A stretch of DNA of 32,209 bases from Hominenteromicrobium sp964531265 (GCA_964531265.1 CAZHDW010000020.1:1-32209), one strand, 5' to 3'. Numbered from the stretch's first letter, positions 23,339 to 31,991 are shown. Made by a program: numbers and translations. Notes: generated from the sequence alone by a model not told the origin.

Positions 23339-23863
23339 ATGTCGGACGAAGCAAAATGGTATGTGGTTCATACCTACTCTGGGTATGAGAACAAGGTCGC
23401 ATCAAATCTGGAAACAACGGTAGTTAACCACCAGCTTCAGGATTTGATCCATGAGATTCGCGTGCCCACTGAAAAGGTTCTTGAGGTTGGAGCCAACGGA
23501 AAGACCAAGGAAGTGGAGCGCAAGATTTTTCCGGGATATGTCATCGTTAAGATGATTCTCACGGATGAGTCGTGGTACGCGGTTCGTAATATCCGCGGCT
23601 GCACGGGCTTCGTCGGCCCGTCTTCCAAGCCGATACCGCTCACTGATGAAGAGGTAGCGCGTCTCGGTGTGGAGACACGGAATGTCGAAGTCTCCTATAA
23701 GGTCGGTGATAACGTCCAGATCACCGATGGTCCGCTGGAAGGCTTCATCGGAATGGTTGATGAGATCGATCTCGAAAAGAATCGTATCCGCGTCACAGTT
23801 TCGATGTTTGGACGTGAAACGCCGGTTGATCTTGAACTTGATCAGGCTGAACCGGTAGATTAA
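23339..23863 (+). CDS. nusG: Transcription termination/antitermination factor NusG
   Basis: This 174-residue factor binds RNA polymerase through its NGN domain (KWYVVHTYSGYENKV, FPGYVIVKM, VRNIRGCTGFVG) and carries a C-terminal KOW domain (VGDNVQITDGPLEGFIGMV). The ATG at 23339 follows GGAGGAAA; the frame stays open upstream through secE but only by chance. Confidence 0.98.
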   Translation: MSDEAKWYVVHTYSGYENKVASNLETTVVNHQLQDLIHEIRVPTEKVLEVGANGKTKEVERKIFPGYVIVKMILTDESWYAVRNIRGCTGFVGPSSKPIPLTDEEVARLGVETRNVEVSYKVGDNVQITDGPLEGFIGMVDEIDLEKNRIRVTVSMFGRETPVDLELDQAEPVD

Positions 23864-23913
23864 TTACGGTAATTTGCGGTGCATCCGCATTTTATTGCGG
23901 GGATTCATTCCCC

Positions 23914-23962
23914 GGTGGGAGGAACGTCAAAATTATTTCCGGGCGTTCCGCAATCAACCACG
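23914..23962 (+). promoter_or_regulatory. Candidate L1-binding leader before rplK
   Basis: GGTGGGAGGA (23914-23923) is followed by a hairpin (GGAACG with CGTTCC), then TCCG, six bases, and ACCAC (23957-23961). This resembles the L1 site of 23S rRNA, where GGTGGGAGG pairs with a strand ending ATACCACC. L1 binding to the rplK-rplA mRNA is the known feedback mode in Escherichia coli. Confidence 0.72.
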
Positions 23963-23982
23963 AATTTTGGAGGTGCAAAAAA

Positions 23983-24408
23983 ATGGCTCAGAAGGTTACG
24001 GGCTTTATTAAGCTCCAGATACCTGCCGGTAAAGCTACTCCGGCACCACCGGTTGGTCCGGCTCTCGGTCAGCACGGTGTTAACATTATGGCTTTTACAA
24101 AGGAATTCAACGAGCGCACAAAGAATGACGTTGGCCTGGTTATCCCGGTCGTCATCACAGTTTACGCAGACCGTTCTTTTACCTTTGTAACAAAGACACC
24201 GCCTGCTGCTGTTCTTATTAAGAAGGCATGCGGTATTGAAACAGCTTCGGGCACACCGAACAAAACAAAGGTCGCAAAGATTACCCGCGAGCAGGTAAAG
24301 AAGATCGCAGAGCAGAAAATGCCTGATCTCAACGCTGCTAACATCGAGAATGCTATGAGCATGATCGCTGGTACAGCACGCAGCATGGGCATCGAAGTTG
24401 TAGATTGA
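23983..24408 (+). CDS. rplK: Ribosomal protein uL11
   Basis: This 141-residue protein of the GTPase-associated centre has the typical FIKLQIPAGKATPAPPVGPALG start, QHGVNIMAFTKEFN, and the RNA-binding C-terminal domain ending SMIAGTARSMGIEV. GGAGGTG precedes the ATG. It is followed by rplA with a second L1-type leader between them. Confidence 0.98.
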   Translation: MAQKVTGFIKLQIPAGKATPAPPVGPALGQHGVNIMAFTKEFNERTKNDVGLVIPVVITVYADRSFTFVTKTPPAAVLIKKACGIETASGTPNKTKVAKITREQVKKIAEQKMPDLNAANIENAMSMIAGTARSMGIEVVD

Positions 24409-24422
24409 TTTGATTTTACCCG

Positions 24423-24460
24423 GGTGGGAGGAAACTCTCTGAGAATCCGATATTTACCAC
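24423..24460 (+). promoter_or_regulatory. Second candidate L1-binding element, before rplA
   Basis: GGTGGGAGGA (24423-24432), TCCG (24446-24449), six bases, ACCAC (24456-24460): the same motifs and the same TCCG-to-ACCAC spacing as the element before rplK. The middle hairpin is shorter. It sits 16 bases before the rplA start, overlapping its translation initiation region. Confidence 0.68.
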
Positions 24461-24476
24461 TTTAGGAGGAACTTAA

Positions 24477-25169
24477 ATGAAACACGGTAAAAAGTATGTC
24501 GATGGCGCAAAGCTGATCGAGCGCAGCCGTCTCTATGATACACAGGAAGCACTCGAGCTCTGCATCAAGACAGGTACAGCAAAGTTTGACGAAACAGTCG
24601 AAGTTCATGTAAAGCTTGGCGTTGACGGTCGTCATGCAGATCAGCAGGTTCGTGGTGCAGTTGTTCTGCCGCATGGTACAGGTAAGTCTGTCCGCGTTCT
24701 CGCAATATGCAAGCCTGAGAAGGAAGATGAAGCTCGCGCAGCCGGTGCAGATTTTGTTGGCGGCGCTGACATGATCCAGAAGATCCAGTCCGAAGGCTGG
24801 ATGGATTTTGATGTTCTTATCACAACACCGGACATGATGGGTATGGTTGGTCGTCTCGGCCGTGTACTTGGTCCGCGTGGCCTTATGCCGAACCCGAAGG
24901 CCGGCACAGTTGCTCCGGACATCGCTCGTGCGATCAACGAAGCTAAGGCCGGTAAGATCGAGTACCGTCTCGATAAGACAAACATCATCCATTGCCCGAT
25001 CGGCAAGGTCTCCTTTGGCACAGAGAAGCTGATGGATAACTTCAACACTCTTCTCGATGCTATCAATAAGGCTAAGCCGGCAGCAGCAAAGGGACAGTAT
25101 GTCCGTTCTTGCGTAGTTGCATCCACAATGGGTCCTGGCGTTAAGATCAACCCGAACAGAGTTGGCTAA
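24477..25169 (+). CDS. rplA: Ribosomal protein uL1
   Basis: This 230-residue L1-stalk protein has the conserved FDETVEVHVKLGVDGR, ADQQVRGAVVLPHGTGK, LGPRGLMPNPKAGTV and GTEKLMDN segments. Length and start (TTAGGAGGAAC before the ATG) are standard. By family it also represses its own operon by binding an mRNA copy of its rRNA site; two such candidate sites lie upstream. Confidence 0.98.
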   Translation: MKHGKKYVDGAKLIERSRLYDTQEALELCIKTGTAKFDETVEVHVKLGVDGRHADQQVRGAVVLPHGTGKSVRVLAICKPEKEDEARAAGADFVGGADMIQKIQSEGWMDFDVLITTPDMMGMVGRLGRVLGPRGLMPNPKAGTVAPDIARAINEAKAGKIEYRLDKTNIIHCPIGKVSFGTEKLMDNFNTLLDAINKAKPAAAKGQYVRSCVVASTMGPGVKINPNRVG

Positions 25170-25186
25170 TTCCTTATAAAAAACTC

Positions 25187-25215
25187 TTGACAGATCGGTT
25201 CTGTCATGCTACAAT
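25187..25215 (+). promoter_or_regulatory. rplJ-rplL promoter
   Basis: A perfect TTGACA (25187-25192) and TACAAT (25210-25215) are spaced by 17 bases. An inverted repeat TGACAGA-TCGGT-TCTGTCA (25188-25206) overlaps it. Confidence 0.8.
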
Positions 25216-25221
25216 TATTAA

Positions 25222-25300
25222 GCTGTTTACCAAAGACAGCAGGTGCGTAACGCATAATGGTTTTGTCCGCCTGCCGAGGAAGCTGTAAAGTGTATTTGTG
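25222..25300 (+). promoter_or_regulatory. L10 ribosomal protein leader
   Basis: TTTACCAAAGACAGCAGG and CCGCCTGCCGAGG are the hallmark strands of the L10 leader, which binds the L10-L12 complex. It precedes a terminator and rplJ, giving feedback control. Confidence 0.93.
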
Positions 25301-25306
25301 CTTTTG

Positions 25307-25339
25307 TGCCTTCCTGCGGTTCGTGGGAAGGCATTTTTG
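25307..25339 (+). terminator. Attenuator of the L10 leader
   Basis: TGCCTTCC pairs with GGGAAGGCA and is followed by TTTTT, about 65 bases before the rplJ start. Confidence 0.85.
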
Positions 25340-25405
25340 TTATGCATTTGGAAAATCGTTATCATAGCGCTTTTCCTATACTAAAAGAAAGGCGAGGTGA
25401 ATATT

Positions 25406-25909
25406 TTGCCCAGTAAAAGCGTATTGGAAGCAAAGCAGGCTCGCGTTGCTCAGCTGAAGGAAAAGGTTGAGAGCAGCGTATCCGGTGTTGTTGTTGATTA
25501 CAAGGGTATCTCTGCAGAGGCTGATACAAAGCTCCGTAAGGAACTGCGTGAGGCTGGTGTTGAGTACACCGTTGTTAAAAACACTCTTCTCAAGCGTGCT
25601 ATCGAAGGCACAGAGCTTGAGGGCATGTCCGAGGTTCTCGAGGGCACAACAGCTCTGGCTGTTTCTCATGAGGATCAGATCGCTCCGGCAAGAATTCTGA
25701 ACAAGTTTGCAAAGGATTCTAACGGTAAGTTCGTGATCAAGTCCGGTTACATGGACGGCAAGGTCATGTCTCCTGCTGATATCGCAGCTATTGCAGATCT
25801 TCCCAACAAGGAAGGCCTCATTCAGATGCTGCTCAGCGTTCTCGTTTCCGGCCCGCGTGGTCTTGCTATTGCAATCAATGAGGTTGCTAAAGCAAAAGAA
25901 ACTGCATAA
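25406..25909 (+). CDS. rplJ: Ribosomal protein uL10
   Basis: This 167-residue protein anchors the L7/L12 stalk to 23S rRNA. It has VSGVVVDYKGISAEADTKLRKELR and VVKNTLLKRA, and ends in the helix that binds L12 dimers. The TTG at 25406 gives MPSKSVLEAKQ as in relatives and lies 8 bases after GAGG; a GTG at 25397 is part of that site. Confidence 0.97.
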   Translation: MPSKSVLEAKQARVAQLKEKVESSVSGVVVDYKGISAEADTKLRKELREAGVEYTVVKNTLLKRAIEGTELEGMSEVLEGTTALAVSHEDQIAPARILNKFAKDSNGKFVIKSGYMDGKVMSPADIAAIADLPNKEGLIQMLLSVLVSGPRGLAIAINEVAKAKETA

Positions 25910-25952
25910 TTTTGCAGGAAATTTAATTTAACAATTTTAGGAGGATATTACA

Positions 25953-26321
25953 ATGGCTGATATCGCAAAGTTTATTGAAGAAATCAAAGCTATGACAGTT
26001 CTCGAGCTGAACGAGCTTGTTAAGGCAATCGAAGAGGAGTTCGGTGTTTCCGCTGCTGCTCCGGTTATGGTCGCTGGCGGCGCTGCTGCTGCTCCGGCTG
26101 CTGAAGAGAAGACAGAGTTTGACGTTATCCTTAAGGGCGCTGGCGCAAACAAGATCGCTGTTATCAAGGCAGTTAGAGAAGCTACAGGTCTCGGCCTGAA
26201 GGAAGCTAAGGCTCTCGTTGACGAGGCTCCGAAGACTGTTAAGGAAGCAGTTTCCAAGGACGACGCTGAGGCTCTCAAGGCTAAGCTCGAAGAGGCTGGC
26301 GCAGAAGTCGAAGTTAAGTAA
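25953..26321 (+). CDS. rplL: Ribosomal protein bL12 (L7/L12)
   Basis: This 122-residue stalk protein recruits translation GTPases. An N-terminal dimerisation helix pair (KFIEEIKAMTVLELNELVKAIEE) is followed by an alanine-rich hinge and the C-terminal domain (EFDVILKGAGANKIAVIKAVREATGLGLKEAKALV). AGGAGG precedes the ATG. A strong terminator follows at once, so rpoB and rpoC are not next as they often are. Confidence 0.98.
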   Translation: MADIAKFIEEIKAMTVLELNELVKAIEEEFGVSAAAPVMVAGGAAAAPAAEEKTEFDVILKGAGANKIAVIKAVREATGLGLKEAKALVDEAPKTVKEAVSKDDAEALKAKLEEAGAEVEVK

Positions 26322-26339
26322 TTTTACTTTAGTCGATTC

Positions 26340-26376
26340 ACCGCAGAAGTGGTTCATCCGCTTCTGCGGTTTTTTC
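26340..26376 (+). terminator. rplL terminator
   Basis: ACCGCAGAAG pairs perfectly with CTTCTGCGGT, followed by TTTTTT. Confidence 0.93.
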
Positions 26377-26389
26377 TTTTTCAAAATCA

Positions 26390-26440
26390 AAAAGGATATC
26401 CGTGCTGCTCGTGTGATAAAAAGCTAACGGATATCCTTTT
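26390..26440 (-). terminator. sbcDC terminator
   Basis: AAAAGGATATCCGT (26390-26403) and ACGGATATCCTTTT (26427-26440) form a perfect 14-base-pair stem that starts one base after the sbcC stop. T-runs lie on both sides, so it may also act on read-through from rplL. Confidence 0.85.
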
Positions 26441-26441
26441 G

Positions 26442-29165
26442 TTATTCGGCGATAACCCTTGCTGTCGCAGTGCCGTTTTCGTTGTTTTTTACATTGATCA
26501 TTGTCGGTATGCGATGTCGCAGCTCGCTGACATGGGAAATAATGCCCACAACACGTCCGGTTCGACGTATCGTCTCAAGTGCCTTCATTGCTGTATCCAG
26601 CGTGTCGCCATCCAGTGAGCCAAAGCCCTCGTCGATGAATATCGAATCCATTCGCACCACGCCGGAGTTCGACTGAACCACCTCGGAAAGTCCGAATGCG
26701 AGCGAAAGAGAGGCCAGGAATTGTTCACCGCCGGACAACGTCTCTATGGAGCGGCAGGTGCCGCTCATACCGTCAAGAACCTCAAGGTCAAGTCCGGAAT
26801 AGCCGGTGCCGCTCTTTGGTGCCGTCATGCGACGAAGGGCATATCTGCCGCGGCTGAAAACAGAGAAGTACTGGTTGGCAATGTGAATGGTTTCCTCAAG
26901 CATTACGCTCAAAACATATTGGAGTATCGGCATATGCTGTACATTTTTCTGGCCGGAGAGCAGGCCGTGTAGACGCGTTACCCTGCTGTATTCCTCATCA
27001 AGCTGGGCCGTACGGGAGTTAAGCTCATTTACGGCGCTGAGCGTTTCTTCGGTGGATTTGAGTGCCTCCGCTCTGCTGCCGAGAAGCACAGAAAGCTCCC
27101 TCAGCTCTTTTTGCAGCTTTTCGGCCTCGGCTGTGTATTCGGCAGAGGAATGCAGCGGTTTAGCTTTGAATTCTCCAAGTGCTGCTTTAGCGCTTGCAAG
27201 ACGTTCGTTTGCGGCTGACAGCAGCTTTGCGGCTCCGGCATATGCATCGGATGCGGTGCGAACCTCAGTCTCAAGCACCGTCTGCTCGGATATTATCCGA
27301 ACAGAACGCGCCTGCTTTTCGGCAATAAGCTTGTCAAGAGCTGTGATAGCTCTCACATCCGCATATTCACCGAGTCTTATCGTGAGCTGCTCAAGCTCTG
27401 CATTGGCCGCAGAGAGCTTTGAAGCGTTATCCGAGATATCCTTTTCTACCTTTTCCGCCTGAGAACGAAGCATTTGCAGCTTCTTTTCTGCGGCTGAACG
27501 GTGCGCGGCCTTCTTTTCCGCATCACTCAGTCTTGTGCAGCAATCGGAAAGTGCCTTCTTTATGCTGTCGGGGTCATCGTTCTGTGCGTCACAGGCGACC
27601 CTTGCAAGGTCAAGCTGTTTAGCGGCTATATCCAGTGCTGCCTTTGCCGCTGAAACGTCATTCTCTGCGGAAATGTAAATTTTCCGGAGCTTATCAAGCT
27701 GCTGCTTCATGTGCTTGATATCCTCCTCGGTGATCACTTCACTGCTATAGCTTGCAGGCTTCGGGTGATGTATGGCGCCGCAAACAGGGCAGGGGACACC
27801 CTCTTGCAGCTCTGCGGCTAATACAGCCGCAGAATTGGCTTTGAATATCGCTTCGGCGGCGGAAACGGCCTTATCCTGAGCGGTAAAGCTCAGCTTTTCC
27901 TTGAGTGCGCGTTCCTTGCGCTCATTCAGCAGCCTTTCAGCCGAACTGTATTCATTTCTTGCGTTGAGATAGGCTGTAAGACTTTTAAGCGTGTTCTCAA
28001 GCTTACTTTTTTCGTTTAGAAGAACGGGCAGCAACTCCGCGGCACTGCTGATTTCGGAAAGATACCTCTCGCCGCCTTCTATGCTTTTTACTATACCTGC
28101 ACGCACGCCGTCAAGCTCGATATTCTTGCTCTTAAGGCCTTCAATGCTTTTGTTACAGCTTGAAATAAGTGTTTCGGTTTTGCTCTTTTCGGCGCTGCGT
28201 TCACGTTCGTTTTTCAGTATCTGCACATCGCGTTCGATGCAGATCTGCTCGTTTTTAAGTGCATTTAACTGCTCCTGCATCTGAGCACTGCTATCCATCT
28301 TTGTCTTTGCGTCAGCCAACTGCTTTTCTGAGGTTTTAACCTGATTTTCCGCAATAGCGGTTTCCTTTTTCGCTAATTCATAGCTTCGAGCATCATTCAA
28401 CAGCTCGCTGAGCTCATTGGATTTCTTACTGCCGAGCTCAAGCTTCTTCTGCATCTCGGAGTGCTCCTTACGGATAGTGTTTATCTGCTCGGACAGCTCA
28501 GCCGCATCGCGAGCGCCGTGCTTGTCGAGCACGGAATGAAGCATGGCCTCGTGGTTTTGTCTCTTGATGTTCAGTGATTTCTGTCTGTCGCCGAGCCTTG
28601 TGACCACTCTCTGCCAGGCTTCACAGGAAAACAGAGTCTTTAGTATTTCTCCCTTTTCCTTTGAATTTGCTCTCAGCAGTCTCAAAAATTCTCCCTGAGG
28701 AAGAACTATGACCTGTGAAAACTGCTCCGCTGTCAGTGAAAGCAGCTTGTGGGCATAGTCTGTAACTGTTTTTGCGGCACCGGATGCCTGAACCTCCCAT
28801 GCTTCACCGCAGAGCTTGGAGCACTCGTGCTGCTCCTCGTACACAAGTGTATCTGTGCCGCGTTTCTTTCTCATATAGAGCATCCTGGAAAATCTGTACT
28901 GCTCATTGCCGAGAAGAAAGGTAAATTCCACCTTGGTCGGCTGAGTGCTGTCTGCCGTCAGGCTGCGCATATCCAAAAAGCTTCTGCGTCCGCCCGTCGA
29001 ACGATTGTAGAGGGCCATGCACATTGCATCCAGAAGCGTTGTCTTGCCGCCGCCGGTGGTGCCGGTTATCAGGAATAAGCCGGCCTCATTCAGCTTTTCA
29101 AAATCCACCGTTGTGGTATTCAGGTACGGGCCGAATGCGCTTATTGTTAATGAAATTGGCTTCAT
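26442..29165 (-). CDS. sbcC: Exonuclease subunit SbcC (Rad50-like ATPase)
   Basis: This 907-residue SMC-like ATPase works with SbcD to cut DNA hairpins and process double-strand ends. Walker A GTTGGGKTT is at residues 35-43. Long coiled coils flank a zinc hook CPVCG near residue 458. The C-terminal ABC signature ETLSGGEQFLASLSLAFGLSEV, Walker B DSIFIDEGFGSLDG and the H-loop region GIISHVSELR complete the head. It is on the short side for SbcC, reflecting a shorter coil. It begins one base after the sbcD stop, and ends at a terminator. Confidence 0.96.
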   Translation of the reverse strand: MKPISLTISAFGPYLNTTTVDFEKLNEAGLFLITGTTGGGKTTLLDAMCMALYNRSTGGRRSFLDMRSLTADSTQPTKVEFTFLLGNEQYRFSRMLYMRKKRGTDTLVYEEQHECSKLCGEAWEVQASGAAKTVTDYAHKLLSLTAEQFSQVIVLPQGEFLRLLRANSKEKGEILKTLFSCEAWQRVVTRLGDRQKSLNIKRQNHEAMLHSVLDKHGARDAAELSEQINTIRKEHSEMQKKLELGSKKSNELSELLNDARSYELAKKETAIAENQVKTSEKQLADAKTKMDSSAQMQEQLNALKNEQICIERDVQILKNERERSAEKSKTETLISSCNKSIEGLKSKNIELDGVRAGIVKSIEGGERYLSEISSAAELLPVLLNEKSKLENTLKSLTAYLNARNEYSSAERLLNERKERALKEKLSFTAQDKAVSAAEAIFKANSAAVLAAELQEGVPCPVCGAIHHPKPASYSSEVITEEDIKHMKQQLDKLRKIYISAENDVSAAKAALDIAAKQLDLARVACDAQNDDPDSIKKALSDCCTRLSDAEKKAAHRSAAEKKLQMLRSQAEKVEKDISDNASKLSAANAELEQLTIRLGEYADVRAITALDKLIAEKQARSVRIISEQTVLETEVRTASDAYAGAAKLLSAANERLASAKAALGEFKAKPLHSSAEYTAEAEKLQKELRELSVLLGSRAEALKSTEETLSAVNELNSRTAQLDEEYSRVTRLHGLLSGQKNVQHMPILQYVLSVMLEETIHIANQYFSVFSRGRYALRRMTAPKSGTGYSGLDLEVLDGMSGTCRSIETLSGGEQFLASLSLAFGLSEVVQSNSGVVRMDSIFIDEGFGSLDGDTLDTAMKALETIRRTGRVVGIISHVSELRHRIPTMINVKNNENGTATARVIAE

Positions 29166-29166
29166 A

Positions 29167-30276
29167 TCAAGTGTTCTCCGTTTCTTTCATAAGCTCTGAA
29201 AAAAGCTCCATGTCCTCCGGCTTCACCTCGGTATCGCAGATGTCCTCCAAAAATCCCTTGAAGATAGCCCTTGAGTCGCTTTCACGGAAATTTGCTGTGG
29301 CTGAGTTCTCGTGCTGCTGCGAAAACCAAAGATTTCGCACACTCAGAAGATTCGGATAGTATGGACGGAGTCTGTCCGCCGGGCGGAATATCGGAGCGTC
29401 GTCTTCAAGCTCGATATCCACATAGTCATCCGTCGACGATTCCTTGCCAAGGCTTACCAGCTCTTCGAATGTGCCCTTAATACGGCGAACATCACGCAGG
29501 GGCTTTATGGGGATTAGCTCCACAGATACCTCATCATCGATGCTCACAATAGTCAGGCTCTTTTTCTGATTTGCCTCGTCAACGGAGTATTTCAGCGGCG
29601 AACCTGCGTATCTCGCTTTATCACCGGCACGCTGTGAAGCATGAAGATGCCCCAGAGCCACATAATCAAACGGCGAAAAGCAATCTATCGGGACATCCCC
29701 TGCGCCACCGACAAAGATGGGACTCTCCGAATCGGAGGTGGTGGCTCCGGCGGCAAAGCAGTGCGCCACCAGAATGTGCTTTTTGTCGGCATCAAACCGG
29801 GCTGTCATACGCTCGATAACAGCCCTCATACAGGCGCCGGTGCCGCGCAATGAATCATCCTGAAGATAGCTTCGTACCTGAGCGTTTTCAAAATAGGGCA
29901 GAGCAAATATCTGGCAATCGCCCACAACGATCGGTGAAAAGGCCTCTTCAAGAGTTGTTATTATATGTATGCCGAGCTTTGAAAGCAGCTTTGCGCCGGT
30001 TGCCATACGCTCGGGGCCGTCATGATTGCCGGATATTATAACTGTCGGCAGGGAGCGTTCGTTTAAAGCGCCTATCAGCTCATCAAAGAGCGCGATGGCA
30101 TCGGTGGAGGCTATCTGGCGGTCAAAAACATCCCCTGCGATGATAACTGCATCGGGCGTCTGAGAATCAATGCAGGGTAAAAGAATTTTTTCAACAAAGT
30201 ATCGCTGATCTTCGATTAGACTGCGTCCGTAGAGGAGTCTTCCGAAGTGAAGATCTGCAAGGTGCAGTATTTTCAT
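29167..30276 (-). CDS. sbcD: Exonuclease subunit SbcD (Mre11-like nuclease)
   Basis: This 369-residue metallophosphoesterase nuclease has all phosphoesterase motifs: ADLHFG (D8, H10), AGDVFDRQ, SGNHDGPERM, LVAHCFA and ALGHLHASQ. A C-terminal capping domain follows. The ATG at 30276 gives MKILHLADLHFG and follows AGAGGAA; an upstream in-frame ATG would have no family counterpart. It is translationally linked to sbcC and divergent from the carboxypeptidase gene. Confidence 0.97.
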   Translation of the reverse strand: MKILHLADLHFGRLLYGRSLIEDQRYFVEKILLPCIDSQTPDAVIIAGDVFDRQIASTDAIALFDELIGALNERSLPTVIISGNHDGPERMATGAKLLSKLGIHIITTLEEAFSPIVVGDCQIFALPYFENAQVRSYLQDDSLRGTGACMRAVIERMTARFDADKKHILVAHCFAAGATTSDSESPIFVGGAGDVPIDCFSPFDYVALGHLHASQRAGDKARYAGSPLKYSVDEANQKKSLTIVSIDDEVSVELIPIKPLRDVRRIKGTFEELVSLGKESSTDDYVDIELEDDAPIFRPADRLRPYYPNLLSVRNLWFSQQHENSATANFRESDSRAIFKGFLEDICDTEVKPEDMELFSELMKETENT

Positions 30277-30330
30277 AAATTTTCCTCTCATATTCAATAT
30301 TACTTTTTGCTTAATTTCGTCGTTCCGGAC

Positions 30331-30359
30331 TTTTCAGAAAGGGAAATACGTGTTATACT
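30331..30359 (+). promoter_or_regulatory. Candidate upstream promoter of the carboxypeptidase gene
   Basis: TTTTCA (30331-30336) and TATACT (30354-30359) are spaced by 17 bases. The -10 overlaps an inverted repeat ATACTT-AAC-AAGTAT (30355-30369). Confidence 0.45.
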
Positions 30360-30390
30360 TAACAAGTATGTTGATACGCTTTGTTACGGC

Positions 30391-30419
30391 TTCAATGTGA
30401 GTAAAGGCCGTGCTACAAT
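30391..30419 (+). promoter_or_regulatory. Candidate proximal promoter of the carboxypeptidase gene
   Basis: TTCAAT (30391-30396) and TACAAT (30414-30419) are spaced by 17 bases with a TG extension before the -10. Its start near 30426 would leave a leader of about 24 bases before the GTG at 30450. Confidence 0.45.
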
Positions 30420-30449
30420 TATTATATCATGATTGACGGAGAATATAAA

Positions 30450-31991
30450 GTGAGAAGAATACGTTTAAGTGCAGTATTATTGGCTATCCTTATCTTTACA
30501 TCAATTGCTCAGCCGAGCGTGCTTGCCGCGGGGACAGCGGATGTGCAGGATGACGCGGTTACCTCAAGCAGTGCCGAGAATGTGGATTTTGAGGGCAGCG
30601 ATTACAGCGGAATTATCGTTGGCGCAGCTACCCCGGAGGCTACACCGAAGCCGGATAACACATTTTCAAATGATGAGGGCTTTGTATGTGAGAAGCTGAC
30701 TGACCCAAACAGCGAGTCGATTTTTATGATAAGCCTTGATACAAATACAGTGGTATATACATTGAACCCCGATGAGCGTCGTCCAATGGCCTCCTTGACC
30801 AAAATCATGAGCTATGTCGTTGCGGCAGAGGTCGTTGATGACCTCAAGAACACGAAAACGGTGGTGCCGGAATCGGTGGCCGAGGAGCTTGAGGGTACGG
30901 GCTCTTCACTGGCTGAGATAAAAACGGGCGAGAAATTTTCCATATATGAGCTTTTGAATCTCATGATGGTGCCATCCGGTAACGATGCCGCATTGACGAT
31001 TGCAAAATATGTGGATTCTCTGAGTATTGCTGCCGAGAGCGGCGACGCTATATACGATGAAAACGGCGACGGAATAATGAGCTTTGTTGAGCTTATGAAT
31101 AAGAAAGCCGCCGAGATCGGCTGTCGTGACACTCATTTTGTGAATGCACACGGCCTGTATGACCCTAATCATTACTCCACGGCGCGAGAGATGGCAATGA
31201 TATCCCAGTATGCTCTGGGCTTGCCGTATTTTGCAGAGATAACCTCTCAGCAGAGCTATATCCAGCCGCCCACGAATCTTACCGAGAACGAGCGAGAGGT
31301 AATTACCTCAAACAGAATGCTCCTCAGCTATATGGATGAATACTATACATATGCCAACGGTATTAAGACTGGCTCTCTTAATGAATCCGGCTATTGTATA
31401 TCGGCTACGGGCCTGTATGACGGCTACAGCTATCTTGTTGTGTGCATGGGAAGTCCGTATATCGATGAATACGGAGTCAGAACATATTATCACGGTGAGA
31501 TGTATGATGCCGCCACTCTGCTCAGATGGGCATTTCTCGAAATAGAGAACAAGACCATAGTTGCGGACGGTGATCTGATAGGTGAGGTCGACCTGAAATA
31601 CTCCTGGGGCAAGGACTCCATTCAGGTGTTGGCGAAGGGCAATGTAATGGCCATGATGCCCAAAAAGCTTGAGGATGGCGATATCCAGGTACTTATCGAT
31701 CTGCCGGATAACGTTAAGGCTCCGATAAGCAAGGGCGATGAGATCGGAACCGCCACGTACATATACAAGGGCGAGGTCATTGCGAAGATACCGCTCGTTG
31801 CGGCGGAGGGCGTAGAACGCAGTGAAGTGGTGCAGACAATTGAACAGGGACAGGACATTATTTCGTCCCCGTGGTTCATCGTCACTGCGGCGATAATTGC
31901 CGTGCTTACAGTAGTTTACATTGTGCTCGTCATCACAATCAACAGAAGACGCAGCAAAATGCGCAGAATCAAGAAATACAGAGACCTCTGA
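30450..31991 (+). CDS. D-alanyl-D-alanine carboxypeptidase (penicillin-binding protein, S11 family)
   Basis: This 513-residue exported peptidase trims the terminal D-alanine from peptidoglycan stems. A signal peptide (RRIRLSAVLLAILIFTSIAQ, cleaved near SVLAAG) is followed by an acidic, low-complexity linker, then the penicillin-binding domain with S115-LTK, S176-GN and K306-TG. A C-terminal membrane helix (about 477-498) and a basic tail RRRSKMRRIKKYRDL anchor it with the tail in the cytoplasm. An extra segment with DENGDGIMSF lies between the active-site motifs. The GTG at 30450 is chosen because GGAG is 8 bases upstream; an ATG at 30429 would lie almost at the proximal transcription start. 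Confidence 0.93.
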   Translation: MRRIRLSAVLLAILIFTSIAQPSVLAAGTADVQDDAVTSSSAENVDFEGSDYSGIIVGAATPEATPKPDNTFSNDEGFVCEKLTDPNSESIFMISLDTNTVVYTLNPDERRPMASLTKIMSYVVAAEVVDDLKNTKTVVPESVAEELEGTGSSLAEIKTGEKFSIYELLNLMMVPSGNDAALTIAKYVDSLSIAAESGDAIYDENGDGIMSFVELMNKKAAEIGCRDTHFVNAHGLYDPNHYSTAREMAMISQYALGLPYFAEITSQQSYIQPPTNLTENEREVITSNRMLLSYMDEYYTYANGIKTGSLNESGYCISATGLYDGYSYLVVCMGSPYIDEYGVRTYYHGEMYDAATLLRWAFLEIENKTIVADGDLIGEVDLKYSWGKDSIQVLAKGNVMAMMPKKLEDGDIQVLIDLPDNVKAPISKGDEIGTATYIYKGEVIAKIPLVAAEGVERSEVVQTIEQGQDIISSPWFIVTAAIIAVLTVVYIVLVITINRRRSKMRRIKKYRDL

